Shown: positions 18,749-27,980 of the stretch, in pieces | Position numbering within the stretch: the first letter of the stretch is position 1 | Layout: each line of letters opens with the position of its first letter | From: Streptomyces sp. SJL17-4 | Lineage (GTDB): Bacteria > Actinomycetota > Actinomycetes > Streptomycetales > Streptomycetaceae | Reading direction: 5' to 3' | NCBI RefSeq assembly: GCF_036826855.1 | Contig: NZ_CP104578.1 | Span: 4,189,501 to 4,253,500 of the forward strand | Length of the DNA: 64,000 nucleotides | Notes under the pieces: generated by a model | The model's database searches: none | What the model saw: the letters and a program-made list of their open reading frames with translations, nothing else | Told to the model about the DNA's origin: nothing | Made by a program: the position numbers and the translations under genes

Positions 18749-20044
18749 ATGGGTGAGACGAGGGCGAGGACGAGGACGATCGACGCCGCCGAACGCAGGG
18801 CGCGGCTCGGGGTGCGGCATCGGCTGGCCGGAGCTGCGCGGGCCGGGTCGGCGGAGGAGGTCGCGGAGTCGCTCGTCGCGCTGCACGGGACGGACCCGGC
18901 GAGTGTGTTCCTCGCCGTGGGGGCGCGGCTGGCCGGGGAGGCCGGGCCGGTGGCGGAGGTCGAGCGGGCGCTGTACGAGGACCGGTCGCTGGTCCGGATG
19001 CACGGCATGCGGCACACGGTCTTCGTCTTCCCCGCCGCCCTCGCCCCCGCCGTGCAGGCCTCGACGGCCGACCCGGCCGCCGTCCGCGAACGCACCATGC
19101 TGCTCCGGCACTTGGCGGTCGGCAGCGACTTCGACGCCGCGTGGCTGGCGGAGACCGAGCGGCTCGTCCTCGCCGAGCTGGCCGTACGGGGCGAGGCGAC
19201 CGGCACCGAACTCGGCCGGGCGGTACCGGCGTTGAGATCGACGTACGTGTACGGGAAGGGCACGCGGCAGGAGGGTGTCCAGTCGGTCGCGAGCCGGGTG
19301 CTGCGGGTGCTCGGCATGGAGGGGCGGATCGTACGGGGCCGGCCTCAGGGCACGTGGACGTCCAGCCAGTTCCGTTGGGCGCGTCCCGTCGAGCCCGATG
19401 CAGATCCAGATCCAGACCCAGATCCCGGTTCCGGTCCCGATCCCGACCCCGATCCCGATCCCGATTCCGATTCCGAGCCCGAGTCCTTTCCCCCGCCGGA
19501 TCACGATCCCCTCGCGGCTCGCGCCGAGCTGATGCAGCGGTGGCTCCGGGCCTGCGGGCCCGCCACCGAGGCGGATCTGAAGTGGTGGACGGGGTGGAAG
19601 GTGACGGATGTACGCGGGGCGCTCGCCGCCGTCGGGGCGCTGCCGGTGGCCCTCGACGAGGGGACCGGATTCGTCCTGCCGGACGACCTCGACCCCGTGA
19701 CGGAGCGGGCGGCCGCGCCTGAGCCGTGGGCGGCGCTGCTGCCCGCGCTCGATCCGACGGCGATGGGCTGGCAGGCCCGTGACTGGTACCTGGACCCGGA
19801 GCACCGGCCGGCGCTGTACGACCGCAGCGGGAACATCGGCCCGACGGTGTGGTGGGACGGCCGGATCGTCGGCGGCTGGGCGCAGCGCCCGGACGGCGAG
19901 ATCGTCCACCGGCTCCTGACGGACGTGGGCGCGGCGGCCGAGCGGGCGATCGACGCGGAGGCGGAACGGCTCGCGGGGTGGGTCGGGGGCGTACGGGTGA
20001 CGCCTCGATTCCGTACACCGCTGGAGCGGGAGTTGGGCGCCTGA
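18749..20044 (+). CDS. winged-helix DNA-binding protein, HTH_42 (AlkZ/YcaQ-like glycosylase) family
   Basis: About 431 residues if the ATG at 18749 is used (alternatives GTG 18725, ATG 18737 overlap the hydrolase end). The pattern VRMHGMRHTVFV, later LKWWTGWKVTDVRGAL and DYLDPEHRPALYDRSGNIGPTVWWDGRIVGGW-like segments, mark the HTH_42 superfamily, which includes DNA glycosylases that unhook crosslinks. The usual catalytic Q-x-Q/D position appears to read H-G-T (LVALHGTDP), so activity may differ. A 35-residue Asp-Pro-rich insertion interrupts the middle. Confidence 0.82.
   Translation: MGETRARTRTIDAAERRARLGVRHRLAGAARAGSAEEVAESLVALHGTDPASVFLAVGARLAGEAGPVAEVERALYEDRSLVRMHGMRHTVFVFPAALAPAVQASTADPAAVRERTMLLRHLAVGSDFDAAWLAETERLVLAELAVRGEATGTELGRAVPALRSTYVYGKGTRQEGVQSVASRVLRVLGMEGRIVRGRPQGTWTSSQFRWARPVEPDADPDPDPDPGSGPDPDPDPDPDSDSEPESFPPPDHDPLAARAELMQRWLRACGPATEADLKWWTGWKVTDVRGALAAVGALPVALDEGTGFVLPDDLDPVTERAAAPEPWAALLPALDPTAMGWQARDWYLDPEHRPALYDRSGNIGPTVWWDGRIVGGWAQRPDGEIVHRLLTDVGAAAERAIDAEAERLAGWVGGVRVTPRFRTPLERELGA
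19399..19484 (+). repeat. in-frame hexamer repeat encoding Asp-Pro tract
   Basis: Roughly fourteen imperfect six-base units (GATCCC/GATCCG/GACCCC types) encode an alternating DP/DS tract inside the winged-helix gene. Being a multiple of three, copy number can change without breaking the frame. Confidence 0.9.
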
Positions 20045-20059
20045 GCTCGCGCCCGGGGC

Positions 20060-20689
20060 TCATTGGCGCTGGTACAGGCCCGGGACGTCCAGGTCGGAGA
20101 GGCCGTCGAGGACCAGGTCGACGCCGACGGCCGCGAGCAGCAGGCCCAGCAGGCGGCCGAGGAGCTCGATCGTGGCGTGGTGGGTGCGGCGCAGGACGGG
20201 GGCGAGCAGCAGGACGCAGATCAGGTCGAGCGCGATGACGGACACGTACGAGCCGACGACGGTCGAGCGCCAGGTGAAGGAGTCGCGGGCGGCCGCCTCG
20301 ATGAGCACGGCCGTCATGGCGAGCGGGCTGACCACGTACGGGATGAGCAGCTCGCTCACGCCGCTGGGCAGGTCGGGGGCGTCCTGGTGGGTGGTGCCCG
20401 AGCCGAAGTGGAGACCGAGGACGAGCCCGACGGCGTAGATGAAGAAGATGACGCCGCCGGCGAGCTGGAGTGCGGGGGTGCTGATGTGGAAGACGTCCAG
20501 CACCCAGGGGGCGGTGATGCCGATGACCAGACCGACGAGGACGGCCGCGCCCGAGGAGATGAGGGCGATGGTCCTCAGCTGGCGCACCGGGTGGACCTGG
20601 GCGAGGCCGGCGAAGGCGAGGAGGACCTTCGGGGGGCCGACGACGGAGAAGAAGGTGATGAAGGCGGCGGAGTAGCTGAAGGCGTTCAC
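20060..20689 (-). CDS. MarC-family integral membrane protein
   Basis: This is 209 residues with about six hydrophobic segments. The N-terminal FITFFSVVGPPKVLLAFAGLA and the central LPSGVSELLIPYVVSPLAMTAVLIEA match the two repeated motifs of the MarC/UPF0056 family, normally reading DPxGxxP and PLAxPxxxGPG. Here both proline-glycine motifs are altered (VGPPKV; VSPLAMTAV). Function of the family is unresolved. It converges with the winged-helix gene, separated by 15 bp. Confidence 0.85.
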   Translation of the reverse strand: MNAFSYSAAFITFFSVVGPPKVLLAFAGLAQVHPVRQLRTIALISSGAAVLVGLVIGITAPWVLDVFHISTPALQLAGGVIFFIYAVGLVLGLHFGSGTTHQDAPDLPSGVSELLIPYVVSPLAMTAVLIEAAARDSFTWRSTVVGSYVSVIALDLICVLLLAPVLRRTHHATIELLGRLLGLLLAAVGVDLVLDGLSDLDVPGLYQRQ

Positions 20690-20832
20690 ACCGGAATCAT
20701 GGTGCGGGTGGGTGATTTCTCCTGTTTTTCCGGCCGGTGTCCGCGCGGTGTCGAGAACGGGTCCTCCGCTCCGACTGTCCTGCGAGAGGCAGCACCCCCA
20801 GGAAGCCGAGAACGATGAGCGAGGAGGACGTC

Positions 20833-21249
20833 ATGAAGTACCTGGTGATGGTGGAGGGCGCGCAGGCGGACTACGAGGCCATGGTGGGCCGCCCCAGCGA
20901 GGACAGCCCCGCCTGGAACAAGTCCGACCTCAAGGCGATGTTCGAGCACATGAACGCCATCAACGAGGAGCTGTCGGCCAACGGCGAGATGGTCGACGCC
21001 CAGGGCCTCGCCGCCCCCTCCACGACCCGGTTCGTGACGGTGGACGGCGACGGCAGGCCGGTCGTCACGGACGGCCCCTACGCGGAGACCAAGGAGGTCA
21101 TCGCGGGCTACTGGCTCCTCGACTGCGCCTCCCTGGAGCGCGTGACGGAGATCGCCGCCCAGGTCGCCCGCTGCCCGCAGCCGGCCGGCGCCCCGGCGTA
21201 CCCGGTGGTCATCCGGCCGGTGGACGAGACGGGCCCGACTCAGGACTGA
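20833..21249 (+). CDS. YCII-related (DGPF domain) protein
   Basis: This is 138 residues from ATG 20833, which has a strong GAGGAGG site six bases upstream. MKYLVMVEGAQADYE and the VVTDGPYAETKEVIAGYWLLDC core are diagnostic of the DGPF family. Such genes usually lie beside an ECF sigma factor of the ECF42 group; none is present here. Enzymatic role unknown. Confidence 0.93.
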   Translation: MKYLVMVEGAQADYEAMVGRPSEDSPAWNKSDLKAMFEHMNAINEELSANGEMVDAQGLAAPSTTRFVTVDGDGRPVVTDGPYAETKEVIAGYWLLDCASLERVTEIAAQVARCPQPAGAPAYPVVIRPVDETGPTQD

Positions 21250-21437
21250 CGGCGCGAACCAGCCGTCGGCAGTCCACCGAGACCGCTCGGCGGGCCTGTC
21301 ATCCGCCTGCCGAGTGGCCCTTTCCGGCCATCGACACGCACCGTTAGTCCAGGTTTCACATTCCCTCCCCGTCCTCCCGTTACGGACGCTACGGTTCCCC
21401 TGAGATGCACATCACATCGCGAGGGGCCGGGGGACGC

Positions 21438-23592
21438 ATGCACGAGATGGCCAAGGGAGCCAACATCGGACTGGCTGCACTCAGCGACGACGCCGGGTCG
21501 GTCGTCGTCGGTCTGAGCTGGAGCAGCGCGGCCGGCGACGGCGACGCGGACGTCTCGGTGCTGCTGGTCGACGGCGACGGCAAGGTCCGCAGTGACTCGG
21601 ACTTCTACTTCTACAACCACCCCGCCGCCCAGGACGGCAGTGTGCAGCTCCTGGGCAAGGTCCCCACGGAGAACGGCAGCGAGGACCGGATCAGCCTCGA
21701 CCTCACGGCCGTCCCCTCGGACGTCGCCACCGTCGTCGTGGCGGCCAGCCAGTACGGCGGTGCCTGCTTCGGGGATCTGGACGACCTGCGCATGACCGTC
21801 ACCGACCGCTCGGGCGAAGCGCTCCTCGGGTTCTCCATCCCGGACGCCACGATCGAGACGGCCTTCATCTTCGGCGAGCTGTACCGGCGCAACGACGAGT
21901 GGAAGTTCCGTGCCGTGGGCCAGGGATACGAAACCGGTCTCGCCGGTCTCGCCACCGACTTCGGCATCACGGTCGACGAGGGCGAGGACGAGGACGTCGA
22001 GGGCCCGGAGGGCGCGGAGATTCAAGGCGGCGGCAGGGAGGAAGTCGTCGCGGCCGGCCGCTCCGAGGCCGCAAGGGGAGCCGGGGATGCCGGGGAGACG
22101 TCCCCCGACGTGGCCGAAACCGATCTACGGGCAGCCGACGCCCTCCGCATCCCGGCGCAGGCCACCTCATCCACGGATCGCGCGGTATCGGCCCCGCGCG
22201 GGACGGCCGCCGCCCCTGCCTCGCCCGCGGACACGCCCCAGCCCGCCCGCCGCCGCGGAACGCGCACGGCCAAGAAGAAGGTCACTCTCCCGAAGGCCGC
22301 GAAGAAGTCTCTGGCGGAGAACGATTCGTGGAAGCCCGCCCGGCTCTTCCCCGTCCCCTCCTACAAGAGCGACCGGGAGCGGGAGGTGCGCGCGACATCG
22401 GTCCTGCTCTCCGTCATGGCGGAAGTGCCGGAGTTCGGTCGACGCCTCACCGCTGGTTTCGGGGCTCCCGCCGGCCGGATGCAGACGTTCACCGAGGTAT
22501 CGCTCCCCCACGGCGACAGCCCGAAGCGCCCGGACGGGGTCATCCGGACGGAGCGGGCCGGGAAGCTCTGGACCGCGCTCGTGGAGACCAAGACCAACGG
22601 CAACCCGCTGAAGTCGGAGCAGGTCCAGAACTACATGGACATCGCCGCGAGGCGCGGTTACGAGGCCGTCATCACCCTCTCCAACGACGTGGCCCTGGAG
22701 GGCAGTCCGCTCGTCGAGGTCAAGACGGACGGCAGGCGCAAGCACAAGGTCTCGCTCTGGCACCTCTCGTGGGCGGAGGTGGCGCACCAGGCACAGATGC
22801 TGATCCGGCACGAAGGCGTCGGCAATGCCGCACATGCCTGGCTCCTCCAGGAGCTGCTCCACTACCTCCAGCACGAGAACTCCGGCTGCCACGGCTTCCA
22901 GAACATGGGACCGTCATGGGTTCCCGTCCGCAACGGAATCGACGGCGAGACCCTGTGCCAGGGCGATCCGCGCGCGGTGGAGGTCGTGGAGAGCTGGGAG
23001 CGGCTGATCCGCCAGGTCTGCCTCCGACTGGGCGGCGAGCTCGGGCAGAAGGCCCTGCCGGTACAGAGGGCCAAGCGCGGCTCCGACCCGAAGTCCCGAC
23101 GCACGGAGCTGGCCGACCGGCTCTGCGAAGAGGGAAAGCTCTCCGCCGAGCTGCGCGTCGACGGTACACAGAGCATCCTCTCCCTCACCGCGGATCTCCG
23201 AACCGGCAAGATCCGCACGTCCATCGACGTCCCCGCACCCGACGGCGCCTACCCCTTGTCGGTCGCGAAGCGGCTCCTGCGTGTGCTGGACGACGCACCC
23301 GCCGACCTGCACGTGGCTGCTGGAGGGCCGGAGCGGACCGCGCGGCACCCTGGAGCGGCTCCGCCCCGAGCCAGGAGATCTGCTGCCCAAGGACGGCGTG
23401 GCCATCACCGGCTTCCGGCTGTCCCTCTTCAAGGGCATGGGCAGCAGCCGGGGCGGCACGGAGTCGGGGTTCATCCGCAGCATCGACGAAGCCGTCGACC
23501 GCTTCTACAGCTCGGTCGTCTCTCATCTGGGCCAGTTCGAGCAGCGACGGGCTCCGCGGGCGGCCGCCGCCGACACGTCCGGAGTCCACTGA
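21438..23592 (+). CDS. TerD-domain / PD-(D/E)XK nuclease fusion protein, frame interrupted near 23310
   Basis: ATG 21438 follows GGGGGAC. Residues 1-180 form a TerD-type domain (GADVSVLLVDGDGKVRSDSDFYFYN pattern, ISLDLTAVP, GFSIPDATIETAFIFGELYRR). A disordered Ala/Glu/Pro linker leads to a Lys/Arg-rich patch, then a nuclease-like domain with D366 (RPDGVI) and E383-x-K385 (LVETKTNG) plus QVQNYMDIA. TerD proteins are calcium-binding stress proteins; the PD-(D/E)XK fold cuts nucleic acid. The first frame reads to about 23310 (residue ~624). The natural C-terminus (TWLLEGRSGPRG...GFIRSIDEAVDRFY) continues in the +1 frame to 23592. A frameshift, real or sequencing, is needed to join them. Confidence 0.82.
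23300..23320 (+). other. apparent frameshift within the TerD/nuclease gene
   Basis: Up to DDAPADL the first frame looks coding. After it, the +1 frame gives a sensible continuation (TWLLEGRSGPRGTLERL) ending at TGA 23592, just before the convergent transporter gene. The original frame runs into Arg/His-rich nonsense for 260 codons. One extra base near GACCTGCACG would explain it. Confidence 0.75.
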
Positions 23593-23632
23593 CCCTCCGC
23601 CGCCCACCGCTGCCGTCCTGGTGTTCCGGATC

Positions 23633-25114
23633 TCAGTGCATTCCGTGCGGGCCGCCCGTCATGTGCGGGCGGCCGCTCGGGATGAGGAGTGGGGACGCAA
23701 GGGCCGCTGCTGCCGCCGTGACGGTGCAGAGGGCGTACGCGGTGGTCAGGCCGGACGGGGTCGGGGTCGGGGCGGTCGTGGTGGTCAGGGCCAGGGTGGA
23801 GACGAGCGCGACGCCGATGGAGCCGCCCAGTTCGTGGAAGGTGTTCACGATGCCGGAGGCGAGGCCCGCCTCGTGCGGGGCGATCAGGCCCAGGGCCGTC
23901 GTCGTCGCCGTGACGAAGACCGCGCCGAGGCCGAGCGACGCCGTCGCGAGGGACGGGAGGAGCGTGGTCCACGGGCCGGTCGCGGGGTCGACGAGGACCA
24001 GCGGCAGGCAGCCCAGGGCCGCGACCGTCAGGCCTGCCGTCGCGCAGACGCGCGGGCCCGCCGTGCTCACCAGGCGGGAGCCGAGGTGAGCGCCGATCGC
24101 CGTGGTCAGGGCCACCGGGAGGAACAGGAGTCCGGTGCGGAGGGCGTCCAGGCGGTGGACGTGCTGGAGGTGCATCGAGCCGAGGAAGAAGAACGAGATC
24201 AGGAGCGCCGTCGCGACCAGCATGAGGAGTGAGCCCGCGACGACCGGTCGCCGGGTGAACATCCGCAGGTCCATCAGCGGGGTGCGGGTCTTCCGTTCGG
24301 TCGCCGCGAAGGCTCCGTAGAGCGCGAGCGCGCCGAGGAGGGGCAGCAGCGTCGCCGTCGACGTCCAGCCGGAGTCGCCCGCCGTGACCAGGCCGTAGAC
24401 GAGTGCGCCCGTCGCCGTCGTGACGAGGAGGGCGCCCGGGATGTCCAGGCCGCCGCTCCGCTTCGCGGGCTTCGCCGTCGCCGTCGACCGTACGAACCTC
24501 GGGAGGGTCGCCAGGACCGCGAGGCCCACCGGGACGTTGACGTAGAAGATCCACGGCCAGCCCGGGCCCGAGGTGAGGGCGCCGCCGAGCAGGACGCCCA
24601 CCGCCGAACCCGTTCCGCCGATGGCCGCCCAGACGCCCAGCGCCCTGGGCCTCTCCGGGCCGTGGAACATCGTCGTGACCAGGGCGAGCGCCGCCGGGGA
24701 GAGGAGCGCGGCGCCGACGCCCTGGACGATCCGGCCGCCGAGCAGGACGCCGGCGTTCGGCGCGAGTCCGCAGGCGAGGGACGCGGCGGTGAAGAGGGCA
24801 AGTCCGGTGAGGAGGACCCGGCGGGCACCGAGGGCGTCGGAGAGTCGTCCGCCGAGGAGCATCAGCCCGCCGAAGCAGAGGGTGTACGCGGTGACGACCC
24901 AGGTCAGGGCGGTACGTCCGAGATCGAGGTCGATGGCGAGCGCGGGCAGCGCGACGTTCACCACGGTCACGTCGAGGACCAGCATGAACTGGGCCGCGCA
25001 GATCAGCGCGAGGGCCTTCCAGCGGCGGGGGTCGGGGCTCGGGTGGCCATGGGTCTGGTCATGGGCGTGGGCGTGGGCGTGGGCAGGGGAGGGTGCGGCG
25101 GAGTCTGTGGGCAT
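23633..25114 (-). CDS. DHA2-type MFS drug transporter
   Basis: This is 493 residues from ATG 25114, with about fourteen hydrophobic segments. MLVLDVTVVNVALPAL (motif D1), LLGGRLSDALGARRVLLTGL (motif A) and GPGWPWIFYVNVPVGL (motif C region) mark the EmrB/QacA proton-antiport group. The N-terminal tail has an unusual alternating Ala-His run (AHAHAHAHDQTHGH). It is divergent from a TetR gene with perfect operator-like repeats immediately upstream, so it is probably induced by a transported drug. Confidence 0.94.
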   Translation of the reverse strand: MPTDSAAPSPAHAHAHAHDQTHGHPSPDPRRWKALALICAAQFMLVLDVTVVNVALPALAIDLDLGRTALTWVVTAYTLCFGGLMLLGGRLSDALGARRVLLTGLALFTAASLACGLAPNAGVLLGGRIVQGVGAALLSPAALALVTTMFHGPERPRALGVWAAIGGTGSAVGVLLGGALTSGPGWPWIFYVNVPVGLAVLATLPRFVRSTATAKPAKRSGGLDIPGALLVTTATGALVYGLVTAGDSGWTSTATLLPLLGALALYGAFAATERKTRTPLMDLRMFTRRPVVAGSLLMLVATALLISFFFLGSMHLQHVHRLDALRTGLLFLPVALTTAIGAHLGSRLVSTAGPRVCATAGLTVAALGCLPLVLVDPATGPWTTLLPSLATASLGLGAVFVTATTTALGLIAPHEAGLASGIVNTFHELGGSIGVALVSTLALTTTTAPTPTPSGLTTAYALCTVTAAAAALASPLLIPSGRPHMTGGPHGMH

Positions 25115-25119
25115 AATTG

Positions 25120-25159
25120 AACTGTACGGCACAGTACAGTTGAACTCAAGAGTACAGTT
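25120..25159. promoter_or_regulatory. operator-like inverted repeats between MFS and TetR genes
   Basis: A perfect inverted repeat AACTGTAC-N6-GTACAGTT spans 25120-25141, and another GTACAGTT half-site at 25152-25159 has an imperfect partner. It starts 5 bp upstream of the MFS start codon and ends 19 bp before the TetR start, so one repressor could block both promoters. Confidence 0.75.
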
Positions 25160-25178
25160 TCCTGGGTAGGGTGAGGCC

Positions 25179-26349
<1,171 letters not shown>

Positions 26350-26370
26350 CCTGCGCCCCATGAGACGCGG

Positions 26371-26404
26371 ACGTACCCCCGGGGGAGATCCCCCGGGGGT
26401 ACGT
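26371..26404. terminator. terminator between CsoR-family gene and wrbA
   Basis: A perfect 15-bp inverted repeat (ACGTACCCCCGGGGG and complement) with an AGAT loop lies between the convergent genes. Its TACCCCC/GGGGGTA cores resemble the upstream operator half-sites. Confidence 0.85.
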
Positions 26405-26428
26405 CATTCGTGGCGACCGTCGGCGCGG

Positions 26429-27037
26429 TCAGTCGGTCGCGAGGCCCTTCAGGCGCTTCGCGATCGTCGTCAGGCGTCGGCCCTGGTAGCGGGCGGCCTG
26501 GAGGACGTTCTCCTCCGGGGCGCCGTTCGCGCCCGGGTGGGCGGTGCCGTACGGGTTGCCGCCGGCCGCGTAGACCGCCGGGTCCGTGAAGCCGGGGGAG
26601 ACGATGACCGAGCCCCAGTGGTGGAAGGTGTTGTAGAGCGCGAGCAGCGTCGACTCGTTGCCGCCGTGCAGGTTGTGCGCGCTGGTGAAGGCGGTCGCGG
26701 GCTTGTCCGCCATGACGCCCTGCTGCCAGAGGCCGCCCGAGGTGTCGATGTACTGCTTCAGCTGCGCCGCCACGTTGCCGAAACGGGTCGGGGAGCCGAG
26801 CGCGTACGCGTCCGCCCACTCCAGGTCCTCGAGGGTGGCGACCTCCACGTCACCGGTGGCGTCGACATGGGCGCGCCACGCCGGGTTCGAGTCGATGGCG
26901 GCGGCCGGGGCGAGCTCGGGCACCCGGCGCAGCCGCACCTCGGCGCCGGCCTTCTCGGCGCCCTCGGCGACGGCCTGGGCGAGCTGGTGGACGGCACCCG
27001 TGGCCGAGTAGTAGATGACAGCGACCTTCACGGACAT
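26429..27037 (-). CDS. wrbA: NAD(P)H:quinone oxidoreductase, WrbA family
   Basis: This is a 202-residue flavodoxin-fold enzyme that reduces quinones by two electrons, avoiding semiquinones. The phosphate-binding loop is YYSATGAVHQLA, and GSPTRFGNVAAQLKQYID and SAHNLHGGNESTLLALYNTFHHWG are WrbA-specific FMN segments. NPYGTAHPG is also typical. It is divergent from a TetR gene with two operator-like repeats between them, so it is probably a TetR-regulated quinone or electrophile-stress gene. Confidence 0.95.
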   Translation of the reverse strand: MSVKVAVIYYSATGAVHQLAQAVAEGAEKAGAEVRLRRVPELAPAAAIDSNPAWRAHVDATGDVEVATLEDLEWADAYALGSPTRFGNVAAQLKQYIDTSGGLWQQGVMADKPATAFTSAHNLHGGNESTLLALYNTFHHWGSVIVSPGFTDPAVYAAGGNPYGTAHPGANGAPEENVLQAARYQGRRLTTIAKRLKGLATD

Positions 27038-27049
27038 GGCGATCTCCTC

Positions 27050-27104
27050 AACCGGATCAGTTTCCGTTTCAATGAGGCGAGACTAAACGGATCACTATCC
27101 GGTT
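27050..27104. promoter_or_regulatory. two operator-like repeats in wrbA promoter region
   Basis: AACCGGATCAGTTTCCGTTT (27050-27069) and AAACGGATCACTATCCGGTT (27085-27104) are near-palindromes of the same design, AA(A/C)CGGA around a short centre. They are 35 bp apart and just upstream of wrbA. The adjacent TetR protein is the obvious candidate binder. Confidence 0.75.
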
Positions 27105-27232
27105 CGCAAGGGGAACGGGTATGCTCACTTCGAGGGCTACCGGAACGGGGAGACGGGGCACGCAAACAGAAACAGCGCGATGCGACGCGCAACAGGGCGC
27201 ACGGGCGGCGCACCAGGAACAGGAGTCGGCAG

Positions 27233-27868
27233 ATGAGCACCGAGATCCCGCGGGCCGGAGGCACGGCGGCACCCCTGCTCGGCCTCCTCCCCACCGTCGG
27301 CACCCCCGCACCCGAGCGGGCCGACGCCGCCCGCAACCGGCGCAAGATCCTCGACGCCGCCGCCCGGATCGTCGCCGAGGACGGCCCCGAGGCCGTCACC
27401 ATGAACCAGGTCGCTCACGCCAGCGGTATCGGCGTCGGCACGGTCTACCGCCGCTTCGGCGACGTCTCCCAGCTCCTGTGGGCGCTCCTCGACGACCGCG
27501 AGCGCCAGTTCCAGGAGGCGTACATGAGCGGCCCGCCGCCGCTCGGACCCGGCGCCCCGGCCGACGCGCGGCTCGACGCCTTCATCGACGCGCTCGTCGA
27601 CCGGGTCGGCGAACAGCGCGAGATCCTGCTCGCCGCGCACTCCGCCGCGCCCCGCGCCCGCTACCACAGCGGCGCGTACCGCGTGATGCACACGCATGTG
27701 GCCCTGCTCGTCGGGCGCCTGCGGCCCGGCTCCGACAGCACGCTGCTCGCGCACCTGCTGCTCGCACCGTTCTCGCCGGACGTCATGCACCATCTGGCGG
27801 TCGAGCAGGAGCTGTCGGCGGAGCGCCTCAAGACGGGGATACGGGAACTGCTCCACCTGCGGGCCTGA
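27233..27868 (+). CDS. TetR-family regulator
   Basis: This is 211 residues from ATG 27233, with AGGAG nine bases upstream. The helix-turn-helix VTMNQVAHASGIGVGTVYRRFGDVSQLLWAL is clear, and the C-terminal ligand domain contains HSAAPRARYHSGAYRVMHTHVALLVGRL. It is divergent from wrbA across a region with paired operator-like repeats, so it probably controls wrbA and itself. The tail ends LKTGIRELLHLRA. Confidence 0.93.
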   Translation: MSTEIPRAGGTAAPLLGLLPTVGTPAPERADAARNRRKILDAAARIVAEDGPEAVTMNQVAHASGIGVGTVYRRFGDVSQLLWALLDDRERQFQEAYMSGPPPLGPGAPADARLDAFIDALVDRVGEQREILLAAHSAAPRARYHSGAYRVMHTHVALLVGRLRPGSDSTLLAHLLLAPFSPDVMHHLAVEQELSAERLKTGIRELLHLRA

Positions 27869-27910
27869 GCCCTGGGGAGCCCTGGGGAGCCCGGAGGGGC
27901 CCTGACCCAG

Positions 27911-27966
27911 CAGCCCGGGGTCAGCAGCCCGGGAACAGTCACCCCGGCACGGCAGCCCGGGGTCAG
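27911..27966. repeat. short G/C-rich direct repeats between convergent regulators
   Basis: CAGCCCGGGGTCAG occurs at 27911-27924 and 27953-27966, with related partial copies between and a repeated AGCCCTGGGG word at 27869-27895. No gene is present. The repeats contain short palindromes and may serve as a terminator. Confidence 0.6.
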
Positions 27967-27980
27967 CGCCCCCGGATCAG

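Noticed and set aside
23593..24089. Continuation of the TerD/nuclease first frame into the MFS gene
   Set aside because: After ~23315 the residues become Arg/His/Pro-rich and overlap a real gene on the other strand; the +1 frame carries the natural C-terminus.
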